Of a stretch of 64,000 nt of DNA, positions 1-7,942 are shown in pieces; position 1 is the stretch's first letter, and each line of letters begins with the position of its first letter. The position numbers and the translations under genes were made by a program. Under the pieces are notes generated by a model, which was not told where the DNA came from, did no database searches, and saw nothing but the letters and a program-made list of their open reading frames with translations. Origin of the DNA: an uncultured Massilia sp. (lineage in GTDB: Bacteria; Pseudomonadota; Gammaproteobacteria; Burkholderiales; Burkholderiaceae); assembly GCA_946481275.1 (NCBI GenBank), contig CAMLMV010000002.1, positions 1 through 64,000 on the forward strand, given 5' to 3'.

Positions 1-448
1 TCCGGGCTTCGCACAGGGCAAACACCAGCTCGGCGCCGAAGCGCAGCAGGCGGTCCTTGTGGGTCAGCACCAGGCGGCCGACGTCGCCAGCCACGATCTC
101 GTCCAGCAGGCGTCGCAAGCCCTTCTTGTGGTAGTTCATGCCGGACCCCAGGTCGGAGATGATGTCGAAGGGCCAGCCCTGGGTCGCGCAGTACAATTCG
201 AGCACCTGCTTCTGGCGTTCGAGGTCCGCGCGTTGGTCGTGGCTCGACACTCGCGCGTAGGCCACCGTCCGTCGCGGCACGGTGGCGCCGTGGATATGCC
301 CGGGACGCAGCGCCGCGAGGTCGTAGCGACGCTGTCCGCCCTCGGTCCGGATCGGGACGAGCCGGCCGGCGGCCTCCCAGCGGCGCAGTGTGCTTGTGGA
401 GACCCCGAGTGCCTTGGCGGCGGCGCCAATGGAAAGAAGCTTGCTCAT
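1..448 (-). CDS. IS607-family serine recombinase (TnpA), 3' part outside window
   Basis: Site-specific serine recombinase that moves IS607-type elements. Reading the minus strand from ATG at 448, the N-terminus is a MerR-like winged helix (SIGAAAKALGVSTSTLRRWE, then the GGQRRYD wing). The resolvase catalytic domain follows, with the nucleophile region YARVSSHDQRADLERQ at about residues 63-78, a SDLGSGMNYHKKGL segment and LVLTHKDRLLRFG. This MerR-then-resolvase order is typical of IS607 TnpA. The frame is open to base 1, so about 149 residues are visible and the C-terminus lies left of the window. IS607 elements usually also carry tnpB, which would be to the left. No start competes with 448. 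Confidence 0.9.
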   Translation of the reverse strand, partial: MSKLLSIGAAAKALGVSTSTLRRWEAAGRLVPIRTEGGQRRYDLAALRPGHIHGATVPRRTVAYARVSSHDQRADLERQKQVLELYCATQGWPFDIISDLGSGMNYHKKGLRRLLDEIVAGDVGRLVLTHKDRLLRFGAELVFALCEAR

Positions 449-517
449 ACTGCATAAGACTACGCAGATTTGGCTAAGTTCCCGGCGAACTGATTAAACC
501 CTGCCGAATCGGCCCGG
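1..517 (-). mobile_element. Right-hand part of an IS607-type element (approximate boundary)
   Basis: The recombinase gene starts at 448 and the neighbouring chromosomal gene ends at 518, so the element's end must lie within about 70 bases. IS607 elements have no terminal inverted repeats and make no target duplication, so the exact edge cannot be read from the sequence. The boundary given is the outer limit. Confidence 0.45.
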
Positions 518-1357
518 CTACATGTGCGGCAGCCACAACCCGGCCGTCGCGACGACGACGCCCGCGCCGGTGGCCAGCGCCAGCCCGGCCATGACGAACG
601 CCATGAACCATTGCCGGCCCGCGCCGCCGTGCGCGCGGCAATACAGGTACAGCTCGAGGACGGCGAGCGGCAGCAGCGATTGTGCGAACGCGAGAAAGCT
701 CAGGAACGGCCCACGGAACGTGGCGGGGTCGAAACCGGCCGGTCCGTGGTTCAGCGCCAGCCAGAACATCAATCCGACCCGGAAGAACCAGACGCCGCTG
801 ACGGCGAGGAACAGGCGCAATGCCCATCGGCGGTGCGCCGCGATGTCGCGCACCAGTATGCGCTGCAAGGCCATTCCCGCGAACGCCACGACGAGTATCC
901 CGTTGAGGCTTGTGCCAAGGTGCTGCACGACGTCGCCGACGGCACCGCGCCACCAGACCATGTAGATGCCGGTCAGGCCGGCGCCGATGGCCGCGGCGAG
1001 ATAGATCCTGCCGTTCCAGCGGTGGAACCCGGGAACCCGGGAACGTAGCCGGGGAACGAGCTGCAGGGCGCCGCTCGACATGATGAAGCCGGCCACCAGC
1101 ACATGCATGACGGTGGCAGCATTCCCCGCAGGGTCGCCGTCCACGTGTCCATGGGTCATCACCGTATTCCACCGCCCGGTGTTTCCGCTCACCGCCGCGC
1201 CGCCATAGAGCAGGGCGATATAGATGGCAAACACGAGCTGGCCCGTCACGGTCACCAGGAACCAGAGCGTCGTCGCCCATCGCAACGCGCGGGCAGCCCA
1301 TGCTTGCATGACGCCGACGCTCGACGTCGCGAAAAGAGCGTTACTGGGTACCATCAT
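518..1357 (-). CDS. DUF2306 family integral membrane protein
   Basis: Predicted inner-membrane protein of 279 residues with about seven or eight hydrophobic segments. The segment VMHVLVAGFIMSSGALQL followed by PGFHRWNGRIYL, and the later AHRRWALRLFLA, are the conserved His/Arg features I associate with DUF2306 proteins; the family has no established function. ATG at 1357 is chosen because GGAGAACA lies just upstream and a longer reading to 1510 adds only a polar, non-membrane extension. The gene is divergent from the sensor kinase at 1492, leaving about 130 bases for both promoters. It ends next to the IS607 element, but the reading frame looks intact. Confidence 0.75.
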   Translation of the reverse strand: MMVPSNALFATSSVGVMQAWAARALRWATTLWFLVTVTGQLVFAIYIALLYGGAAVSGNTGRWNTVMTHGHVDGDPAGNAATVMHVLVAGFIMSSGALQLVPRLRSRVPGFHRWNGRIYLAAAIGAGLTGIYMVWWRGAVGDVVQHLGTSLNGILVVAFAGMALQRILVRDIAAHRRWALRLFLAVSGVWFFRVGLMFWLALNHGPAGFDPATFRGPFLSFLAFAQSLLPLAVLELYLYCRAHGGAGRQWFMAFVMAGLALATGAGVVVATAGLWLPHM

Positions 1358-1491
1358 TGTTCTCCATTGGGGTGATCGATGCGGCAAGGTATCCACGCAT
1401 GCCATTGAGGACAAGACAGTCGATGGAAACATGCGACCGGCGACGGTTTCGGGGACTTGAACGACGGTCGAGTTGCAGGTATCGTGCTTCG

Positions 1492-2562
1492 ATGTCCTCG
1501 ACGACACCATTTCCTCGCCCAGCCGGGCACCTCCTGCCGACGGTGCGCCAGGTCGCTGTCGTAACGATCTTCACGTTATTGCTGTCCTGGCTGCTGCACA
1601 TCCTGAGCGGTACGTCCTATCTCGGCGTCTTCGGCCGGATCGGCTTCATCGGCGCGGCCCTGCTGATGGCATACTCGGTTGCGGGCGGGCTTTATCCCCG
1701 CTGGATGGGGCCAGGCCCCGCGCGCCTGGCAGCGGTGGTATTGACGGCACCTGTCGCCGCACTGATCACGGTCCTGGCGACGCAAGGCGGTCACTTTCTT
1801 GCCTACCTGCGGGAGACCCAGGCGCTGACCGGGCACATCCTCATGGTGGTCCTGTCGATCTTTTTCGGCGTGCTGTTTTCCCTGGTCGCGATGCGCAACG
1901 AGCGGAAGGCGCGCGAACGCGCCGACCAGCTCGGGATCGAGCTGGAAAAGAACAGGCTCGAACGCGAACTGCTGGATGCCCGCTTGCGCATGCTGCATGC
2001 GCAAATCGAACCTCATTTCCTGTTCAATACACTTTCCAATGTCGAGGCCCTGGTCGCGGCCGGCTCGCCCAACGCCGGCCCGGTCCTGCGGCACCTCATC
2101 GCCTACCTGCGGGCAGCCATGCCGCGCCTGAACGATGCGGATGCCACCCTGGAGACGGAACTGCAACTGGTCCGTTCCTACCTGGAGCTGATGCAACTCC
2201 GCATGCCGGACCGCCTTCGATTCACGGTGTCGGCGCCCCCTGGCGCGGGAACGCTACGCTTTCCCGCCATGGCGCTGCTCACGTTGGTCGAGAACGCGAT
2301 CCGTCACGGTATCGACCCGAACATCGATGGCGGACGCATCGACGTGGGCGGCCGCCTCGACGACACGGCCGGAAAGCTGGTCTTGTGGGTCCACGATACC
2401 GGCAAGGGAATGTCCGAAACGGCGCAGCCCGGCACCGGGCTGTCGAACCTGCGCACCCGCCTGCACGCGTTCTACGGCGACGGCGCACGCGTCGACCTGC
2501 ATGAGGTGGAGCCGCATGGCCTGCGCGTCGAACTGCATTTTTACGCTGGAGGGCAACCATGA
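1492..2562 (+). CDS. LytS-type sensor histidine kinase
   Basis: Membrane sensor kinase of 356 residues. About four transmembrane helices (residues about 20-130) are followed by a short coiled coil rich in E/R/K. The His_kinase domain has AQIEPHFLFNTLSNVEAL, with phospho-acceptor His near residue 175, and the ATPase region has TLVENAIRHGIDPN (N box) and DTGKGM plus GTGLSNLRTRL (G boxes). The family autophosphorylates and passes phosphate to a LytTR regulator, here the next gene, which overlaps by four bases. ATG 1492 is preferred over upstream ATGs because the extra N-terminus would be a basic, non-conserved stretch. The signal sensed is unknown: the N-terminus is only membrane helices with no recognisable ligand domain. 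Confidence 0.85.
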   Translation: MSSTTPFPRPAGHLLPTVRQVAVVTIFTLLLSWLLHILSGTSYLGVFGRIGFIGAALLMAYSVAGGLYPRWMGPGPARLAAVVLTAPVAALITVLATQGGHFLAYLRETQALTGHILMVVLSIFFGVLFSLVAMRNERKARERADQLGIELEKNRLERELLDARLRMLHAQIEPHFLFNTLSNVEALVAAGSPNAGPVLRHLIAYLRAAMPRLNDADATLETELQLVRSYLELMQLRMPDRLRFTVSAPPGAGTLRFPAMALLTLVENAIRHGIDPNIDGGRIDVGGRLDDTAGKLVLWVHDTGKGMSETAQPGTGLSNLRTRLHAFYGDGARVDLHEVEPHGLRVELHFYAGGQP

Positions 2563-3332
2563 AGCGGTACACCGGGCTCATCGCCGACGACGAGCCCCTG
2601 CTGCGGGAACGCCTGCGCACCCATCTCGCCGCGCTGTGGCCCGAACTGGAGCTGCTCGACGACGCACGCAACGGCCCCGAGGCGCTCGAGCTGTTCGCCC
2701 TGCACCACCCCGATATTGTCTTCCTCGACATCCACATGCCCGGCCAGAACGGCATCGACGTCGCGCGCCAGCTTGCACGCCGCGCCCACCTCGTATTCGT
2801 TACGGCGTACGAGCAGTACGCCGTGCAAGCGTTCCAGCAGGGCGCCATCGATTACGTCGTCAAGCCGATCGACCGGGCGCGCCTTGCCGATACCGTCGAA
2901 CGCCTGCAACGTCAACTGGCCCTGCCACTCCAGCCGAATGCCGCACTGGAGGCCATGCTCGACCAGCTCGCAGGCAGGCTGGGACAGCGCATGAAGCCGT
3001 CCTTGCCGTGGCTACAATGGATCAAGGCGTCCGTCGGAAACAGCTTGCGGCTGATCCCGGTGGACCAGGTACGCTTCCTGCGCGCCGACGACAAGTACAC
3101 GCGCGTCGTATGGGACGAAGGCGAGGCACTGATCCGCAAGAGCATCCGGGAACTGGCGGAGCAACTGGACCCCGAACGTTTCGTGCAGACGCACCGGTCC
3201 GTCATCGTCAACCTCGGATGCGTGAGCGAGGTCGTCAGAGGCGTGAACGAGACGGCCGACCTGCACATCCGCGGCAGTAGCGAGGTCTTGCCCGTCAGCC
3301 GTAATTACCTGTACCACTTCCGGCAAATGTGA
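2559..3332 (+). CDS. LytTR-family response regulator
   Basis: Cytoplasmic transcriptional regulator of 257 residues. The receiver domain (residues 1-120) has the acidic pair IADDEPLLRERL, phospho-acceptor Asp57 in DIVFLDIHMPG, the Thr switch FVTAYEQYAVQAF and the Lys of YVVKPIDRARL. The C-terminal LytTR DNA-binding domain (about 150-257) contains the usual DQVRFLRADDKYTRVV, FVQTHRSVIVNL and LPVSRNYLYHF stretches. The start overlaps the kinase stop as ATGA, which implies translational coupling. It pairs with the kinase at 1492. A similar but separate pair lies at 25856-27783. The target genes cannot be read from the sequence; the neighbouring DUF2306 gene and the unit from 3445 are candidates. 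Confidence 0.9.
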   Translation: MKRYTGLIADDEPLLRERLRTHLAALWPELELLDDARNGPEALELFALHHPDIVFLDIHMPGQNGIDVARQLARRAHLVFVTAYEQYAVQAFQQGAIDYVVKPIDRARLADTVERLQRQLALPLQPNAALEAMLDQLAGRLGQRMKPSLPWLQWIKASVGNSLRLIPVDQVRFLRADDKYTRVVWDEGEALIRKSIRELAEQLDPERFVQTHRSVIVNLGCVSEVVRGVNETADLHIRGSSEVLPVSRNYLYHFRQM

Positions 3333-3349
3333 GCGCGGCACCACATCCA

Positions 3350-3387
3350 TGACCTCCGAGGTCAAGATTCCATGACCTCGCACGTGA
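3350..3387. promoter_or_regulatory. Paired palindromic operator candidate upstream of the ICL-family gene
   Basis: TGACCTCCGAGGTCA at 3350-3364 is a 7-1-7 inverted repeat. A weaker second copy starts at 3373 (TGACCTCGCACGTGA, 11 of 15 matching). Both lie between the LytTR stop and the start at 3445. The 15-mer recurs with one change at 6113-6127, just before the XRE regulator gene, so that regulator is the natural candidate ligand. No -10/-35 pair is obvious. Confidence 0.6.
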
Positions 3388-3444
3388 TTGAGCGCGACGC
3401 GCCCGATCGCCACACTGTGGTCTCCAACAACGCAGGAGACCACC

Positions 3445-4224
3445 ATGTCCGACCAGATCCTCAAAGCCCAGGTCCTCAAAGCCCACGCCCTGCGCGCGCT
3501 GCACACGCCAAGCGCGCCGCTCGTCCTCGTCAACTGCTGGGATGCCGGCAGCGCGAAAGCCATCGCCGCCGCGGGCGCGCAGGCCATTGCCACGGCCAGC
3601 TGGGCCGCCGCCGCCGCCAACGGCTACGACGACGGCGAACAGCTGCCCCGTGACCTCGCCATCGCCAACATCGCACGCATCGCCCGCGCGGTGACCTTGC
3701 CCGTGACCGTCGACCTGGAACGCGGCTACGGCGCCACGCCGATCGAGGTCGCCGACACCGTCGCGCACGCGATCCGCGCCGGCGCCGTCGGCTGCAATCT
3801 CGAAGACGGCCTCGCGGCCGGCGGCCTGCGCGATCCCGGCGAACAGGCGCTGCGCCTGCAAGCCGCACGCGACGCCGCCGACAGGCTCGACGTCCCGCTC
3901 TTCATCAACGCCCGCACGGACGGCTTCCTGCTCGCGGCACCAAACGATCACGACGATGCGCTGCTCGACGCCACCCTGGCGCGTGCCCGCGTGTACGCCG
4001 CGCACGGGGCCGATTGCCTGTTCGTGCCGGGCCTCGTCGATGCGGCGCTGATCGGGCGGCTCGTGCAGGCGTCGCCGCTGCCCGTCAACCTGATGGCCGC
4101 CGCAGGCACGCCGCCGCTGGCGGCCTTGCGCGCCCTCGGCGTGGCGCGCCTGAGCCACGGCCCCGGCCCGTACCTGCAGGCGATGCGCGCACTGGAAGAC
4201 GCCGCGCGCGGCGTGGCCGCATGA
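3445..4224 (+). CDS. Isocitrate lyase / PEP mutase superfamily protein
   Basis: Cytosolic alpha/beta-barrel enzyme of 259 residues in the ICL/PEPM superfamily, which makes or breaks C-C or C-P bonds of small carboxylates using Mg2+. Recognisable stretches are LVNCWDAGSAKAIAAAG, IATASWAAA, VTVDLERGYG (metal-binding acidic residues), GCNLEDG and LFINARTDGFL. The length fits the short, single-domain members often called oxaloacetate-decarboxylase- or phosphonomutase-like; the substrate cannot be fixed by eye, and true isocitrate lyase is much longer. ATG 3445 has AGGAGA seven bases upstream. The stop overlaps the next start (ATGATGA), so it is probably co-transcribed with the two exported proteins that follow. 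Confidence 0.82.
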   Translation: MSDQILKAQVLKAHALRALHTPSAPLVLVNCWDAGSAKAIAAAGAQAIATASWAAAAANGYDDGEQLPRDLAIANIARIARAVTLPVTVDLERGYGATPIEVADTVAHAIRAGAVGCNLEDGLAAGGLRDPGEQALRLQAARDAADRLDVPLFINARTDGFLLAAPNDHDDALLDATLARARVYAAHGADCLFVPGLVDAALIGRLVQASPLPVNLMAAAGTPPLAALRALGVARLSHGPGPYLQAMRALEDAARGVAA

Positions 4225-5354
4225 TGTTCGCCCGGCTCGCGCTCGCGGCGGCGCTGCTGCTGCCCGCCGCCCATGCGGCGGCGTCCGACCACCTGGATTC
4301 GCCGCAGCTCATCGCCGACCCGCGCGTGGACATCGGCGACCTTTACGCGTGGACGTCCGCCGACGGCCGCCGGCTCAATCTCGTGATGACCATCGTGGGC
4401 CACGCGCTCGACAGGAATGCGGAATACGCGTTCCACATCGACAGCGGCCCGCGCTTTCCCGACACGACGGCACGCACCGACATCGTGTGCCGCTTCGCCT
4501 CGAAGACGGAGGCGGACTGCCTGATCGGCCGCGACGAAACGATCCAGGGCGACCCGGGCCGGACCACGGGACTCGCCAGCGCGAGCGGCCGCAGCCGGCT
4601 GTTCGCGGGCCTGCGCGACGATCCGTTCTTCAACAACGTGAAGGGTTCGCGCGCCGCGTTCGACCTCGCCGGGGCGATACTCCCTCGCGTGCCGCGCGAC
4701 GCGGCGGGCTGTCCCGCGTACACGCAAAAGCAGACGGCCGCGATCCTCGACCAGTGGCGCCACACGGACGGCGGTCCGGCCCGCAACTTCCTCGCGGGCT
4801 GGACGCCGATGGCGATCGTGCTCGAAGTCGACCTCGGCCTCGTCAACCGCGGCGGCCCCGTGCTGGCCGTGTGGGCCGATACGCTCGTCGACGACGTCCG
4901 CATCGACCGCATGGGCCGGCCGCTGACGGGCAACGGCCTGCTCGCGCACCTGGGCAGCGATGACGAGGCCGACGCGTACAAGCTGAAATACAACGCGGCG
5001 ACGCCCGGGACGGCGGATGAATTCGTGCCCGTCATCGCGAGGTCGCTCGCGCTGTACGACGGCTACGACGGCCGCTGCGGCAACCAGCTCATGATCGACC
5101 GTGCCGCGCCGCCGGCGCAGCGCTACCTGCCATTGGCGCGGCTGCTGGCCGACGACCGGCTGTGGGTCCACAGCGCAATCGTCACGTGCACGCAGCTGTT
5201 CGGCGTGGAGCTCGGCCGTCACGACTGCGGCGGCCGTACGCTCCATTACGACGCCGTGAACGTCTACCGCTCGCTGCTCGCCGGCGGCGCCGTCACGGAC
5301 GGCGTGAGCGCGGACGACCAGCGTCACTCGGACACGGAATTCCCGTTCCTGTGA
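4221..5354 (+). CDS. Exported DUF4331 family protein
   Basis: Predicted secreted or periplasmic protein of 377 residues. An N-terminal signal peptide (FARLALAAALLLPAAHAAA) is followed immediately by SDHLDSPQ, the usual mature start of DUF4331 proteins, and by DIGDLYAWTSADG. The function of the family is unknown. Four Cys residues (at CRFASKTEADC, GRCG, VTCTQ and HDCG) could form disulfides. ATG 4221 overlaps the preceding stop; ATG 4224 is an equally possible start one codon later. The stop overlaps a GTG start of the next gene, so the three genes 3445-6115 form a gap-free unit. I infer joint expression and perhaps a joint envelope role. Confidence 0.75.
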   Translation: MMFARLALAAALLLPAAHAAASDHLDSPQLIADPRVDIGDLYAWTSADGRRLNLVMTIVGHALDRNAEYAFHIDSGPRFPDTTARTDIVCRFASKTEADCLIGRDETIQGDPGRTTGLASASGRSRLFAGLRDDPFFNNVKGSRAAFDLAGAILPRVPRDAAGCPAYTQKQTAAILDQWRHTDGGPARNFLAGWTPMAIVLEVDLGLVNRGGPVLAVWADTLVDDVRIDRMGRPLTGNGLLAHLGSDDEADAYKLKYNAATPGTADEFVPVIARSLALYDGYDGRCGNQLMIDRAAPPAQRYLPLARLLADDRLWVHSAIVTCTQLFGVELGRHDCGGRTLHYDAVNVYRSLLAGGAVTDGVSADDQRHSDTEFPFL

Positions 5355-6115
5355 GCGCGCGCCTGCTTTTCATCATGTGCCTGTGCCTGTGCCAGAACGC
5401 CCGCGCGCACGACTTCTGGGTCAATCCGGACAGCTTCGTCGTGTCGGTGGGCGCCAGCACCGCCTTGCGCATGCAGGTCGGCCACGGCGACGCGCGCCGC
5501 ACGTCGCCGATCCCGTCGCGCCGCATCAGGCGCTTCGCCGCGTGGACGCCGGCCGGCGACGTCATCGACCTGCGCAACGACGGCAGGCTCGCGCCCGCGG
5601 AGCCGGGCCTGCATCTGCTGGTACTGGAAACGGATGCCGATGCGCTGAGCCACCTTCCCGCCGACCGCTTCGACGCATACGTAGCGGAAGAAGGGTTGTG
5701 GCCCGCGGCGGCGGCGCGCGGACGGGATGTCATCGAGCGTTACCGGCGCGTGGCGAAGGCCTTGATACAAGCCGGCGCGCCCGGCGAAGGGAGCCAGGAT
5801 CTCGCCACGAAGCGCCTCGGGCTGCCGCTGGAAATCGTGCTGGTACAGCTGCCGTCGGACGGCGACACGCTGGCCGCGCGGGTCATCTTTCATGGCCGCC
5901 CGCTGGCCCGCGCACTGGTAAAACTGACGGACCTCGACCACGATGCGCAGCCCGTCGCCACGCAGGTCACGGATGGCGAAGGCCTCGTGCGACTGCGCCG
6001 TCCACCGCCGGGCCACTGGCTGCTGAACGTCGTGTGGACCACGCCGCTGGGCGGTGACGAAGGCATCGACTTCGACACGATCTTCTCGAGCCTGTCCTTT
6101 GGCGTCGACCCTTGA
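5351..6115 (+). CDS. Exported DUF4198 family protein
   Basis: Predicted periplasmic protein of 254 residues. A short signal peptide (LLFIMCLCLCQNARA) precedes HDFWVNPDSFVVSVG, the hallmark N-terminus of DUF4198, a family often found near metal or nickel transport genes but without a proven activity. The C-terminal part (PLARALVKLTDLDHDAQP, GEGLVRLRRPPPGHWLLNV) reads like an Ig/transthyretin-like beta fold. The start is GTG 5351 inside the GTGA overlap with the DUF4331 stop; no ATG fits before the signal peptide in frame except far upstream inside the previous gene. The stop TGA is also the first three bases of the 6113 operator. Confidence 0.7.
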   Translation: MSARLLFIMCLCLCQNARAHDFWVNPDSFVVSVGASTALRMQVGHGDARRTSPIPSRRIRRFAAWTPAGDVIDLRNDGRLAPAEPGLHLLVLETDADALSHLPADRFDAYVAEEGLWPAAAARGRDVIERYRRVAKALIQAGAPGEGSQDLATKRLGLPLEIVLVQLPSDGDTLAARVIFHGRPLARALVKLTDLDHDAQPVATQVTDGEGLVRLRRPPPGHWLLNVVWTTPLGGDEGIDFDTIFSSLSFGVDP

Positions 6116-6127
6116 CCTCCGACGTCA
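6113..6127. promoter_or_regulatory. Operator candidate upstream of the XRE/MmyB regulator
   Basis: TGACCTCCGACGTCA differs from the 3350 palindrome at one of 15 bases. It sits 36 bases before the regulator start and overlaps the stop codon of the previous gene. This suggests that the regulator controls its own gene and the upstream unit through the same site. Confidence 0.55.
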
Positions 6128-6163
6128 TGGCCCGGCGCCGCGCGGCCGGGTTATCATCGCCGG

Positions 6164-6970
6164 ATGACGCCTCTCGACCTCGCCCCCGTCCCCGTCGGCC
6201 TGCTCCTGCGCGAATGGCGCGCGGCGCGGCGCCTGAGCCAGCTCGACCTGTCGCTGGACGCGAACATCTCCGCCCGCCACCTCAGCTGCATCGAAACGGG
6301 CAAGGCGCAGCCCAGCAGGGCCCTGCTGATGCGCCTGGCCGACGTGCTGGACATGCCGCTGCGCGAACGTAACGCCCTGCTGCGCGCGGGCGGCTATGCG
6401 CCGAGTTATCCGGAGACGGGACTCGATACGCCCGCGATGGGCCGCATCAACCAGGCGATCGATTTCATCCTGCGCCAGCAGGAGCCGTATCCCGCGTTCC
6501 TCATGAACCGCCACTGGGACATCCTCGCGACGAACGAGGCGGCGCAGCGCGTGAACGGGTTCGTGCTCGACGGGCGGGCCAGCAAGCATGCGAACATGCT
6601 GCGCGCCGTGTTCGATCCGGACGACCTGCGTGGCGCCATCGCGAACTGGGACGACATCGGGAGTACGCTGATCGGCCACCTGCACGCGCTGGTCGCAGGG
6701 TCGCCGACGGATACGAAGGCGCGGGCGCTGCTGGATGAAATCCTGGCGTATCCGAACGTGCCGTCGCGCTGGCGGCTGCGCGACCTCGATACGCCGCCCG
6801 CGCCGCTGCTGACGACGGAATTCCATCACCGCGGGGTGACGCTGAGCTTCTTTTCGACGATCACGACGTTCGGCACGCCACGCGACATCACCATCGACGG
6901 GCTGCACATCGAATCGTGCTTCCCGATGGACGAGGCGACGGCGCAGTTCTGCCGCCGGCTCGCCGGTTGA
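6164..6970 (+). CDS. XRE-family regulator with MmyB-like ligand-binding domain
   Basis: DNA-binding regulator of 268 residues. The N-terminal helix-turn-helix (about residues 9-65) reads LLREWRAARRLSQLDLSLDANISARHLSCIETGKAQPS. The remainder (about 100-265) is the MmyB-like PAS-type domain, with QEPYPAFLMNRHWDILATNEAA, LLDEILAYPNVPSRW and LTTEFHHRGVTLSFFSTITTFGTPRDIT. This architecture is common for repressors that sense a small or fatty ligand and control a neighbouring operon. The gene lies 48 bases after the DUF4198 stop, with the 6113 palindrome between them. Two GC-rich Arg-rich frames overlap it but are shadows. It is convergent with the HDOD gene at 6977. Confidence 0.85.
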   Translation: MTPLDLAPVPVGLLLREWRAARRLSQLDLSLDANISARHLSCIETGKAQPSRALLMRLADVLDMPLRERNALLRAGGYAPSYPETGLDTPAMGRINQAIDFILRQQEPYPAFLMNRHWDILATNEAAQRVNGFVLDGRASKHANMLRAVFDPDDLRGAIANWDDIGSTLIGHLHALVAGSPTDTKARALLDEILAYPNVPSRWRLRDLDTPPAPLLTTEFHHRGVTLSFFSTITTFGTPRDITIDGLHIESCFPMDEATAQFCRRLAG

Positions 6971-6976
6971 ATCCCG

Positions 6977-7813
6977 TCAGACGAGCAGCGCGCCGCCCAT
7001 CGACGCCGCGATCTCGGCCGCTTCGTCGATCATGCGGTGGAGGCTTTCCTCGTCCAGCAGGTAGTCCAGTGCGCTTTCGCTGTGTTCGGGCAAGGGCGGG
7101 CGCGCCGTGCCCAGCGGCGACGGCACGCTGGCATACATGTTCGCCAGCAGCAGCGTGTCGAGCAGTGACGCGGGCGGCATGTGCAGCCAGGCGCCGCGCA
7201 GCTCGAAGATCGCCTCGGCGACCGGCTCGGGCAGCGCCAGCTTGCGCGCCACTTCGCGCGTGACGACGTCCTCGCACAGCTCGGCCCATTTTTCCGGGTC
7301 GTCATCCAGCAGGCCCGGGAAGCCGTCGGCACGCGACAGCAGGTAAAAGCCGCCGACTTCGTGGACGATGCCGGCGAACATCGCCGTGTCGGGATTGACG
7401 AAGGTAACGTGGTGCGCGAACACATGGGCCAGCGCGGCGACCTGCACCGTGTGTTCCCACAACTGCTCGGCCTTGGCGCGCAGGTCCGGGTCCTCGATGC
7501 GGGCACCGAACTGGCGCACGACGAGGCTGGCGACGAGCATCTGCAGGTTACGGTAGCCGACCCGCGTCACGGCCGAGCGCACGTTGGTCACGGGACGCCC
7601 GCTCGTGTTGAACGTCGAGGAATTGGCCAGCGCCACCGTGCGCGCCGCCAGTTGCGGCTCGCCCAGCACGAGGCGGATCGCATCCTCCAGGTGGCAATCG
7701 GGATCGTTGAGCGCATGCTGCAAGCGCAGCACCGCGTTCACACTGGTGGGAAAGGAGATCTCACCGCGCGCGGCCTGGGCGGCGATGGTTCCAAAGGCTT
7801 CGAGTCTGTTCAC
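6977..7813 (-). CDS. HDOD domain protein
   Basis: Cytoplasmic signalling protein of 278 residues made almost wholly of an HDOD domain, an inactive relative of HD phosphohydrolases. Visible features are FPTSVNAVLRLQHALNDPDCHLEDAIRLVLGEPQLAARTVALANS, VTNVRSAVTRVGYRNLQMLV, WEHTVQVAALAHVFAHHV, MFAGIVHEVGGFYLL and LPEPVAEAIFELRG. The helix that normally holds the HD pair reads VHEVG, so hydrolase activity is unlikely. Such proteins modulate c-di-GMP, stress or motility pathways, but nothing here identifies the partner. ATG 7813 is the only plausible start. It converges with the regulator ending at 6970. Confidence 0.85.
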   Translation of the reverse strand: MNRLEAFGTIAAQAARGEISFPTSVNAVLRLQHALNDPDCHLEDAIRLVLGEPQLAARTVALANSSTFNTSGRPVTNVRSAVTRVGYRNLQMLVASLVVRQFGARIEDPDLRAKAEQLWEHTVQVAALAHVFAHHVTFVNPDTAMFAGIVHEVGGFYLLSRADGFPGLLDDDPEKWAELCEDVVTREVARKLALPEPVAEAIFELRGAWLHMPPASLLDTLLLANMYASVPSPLGTARPPLPEHSESALDYLLDEESLHRMIDEAAEIAASMGGALLV

Positions 7814-7888
7814 GGCCGCGATTATACCGTGCCCTATCCAACGTAAATGCGTTTCGGTCGGCTTCGCGATAACTTGTGGTAGATCAGC

Positions 7889-7920
7889 AAAAAAAACGAC
7901 CGGATACGCGGATCCGGTCG
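7889..7920 (-). terminator. Rho-independent terminator of the BON-domain gene
   Basis: A 9-bp perfect stem (CGACCGGAT / ATCCGGTCG) with a 6-base loop at 7897-7920. On the minus strand it is followed by eight T residues (7889-7896). It lies 23 bases after the stop of the gene at 7943. Confidence 0.85.
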
Positions 7921-7942
7921 CACAAGGCAGAAAACGGTGTGT

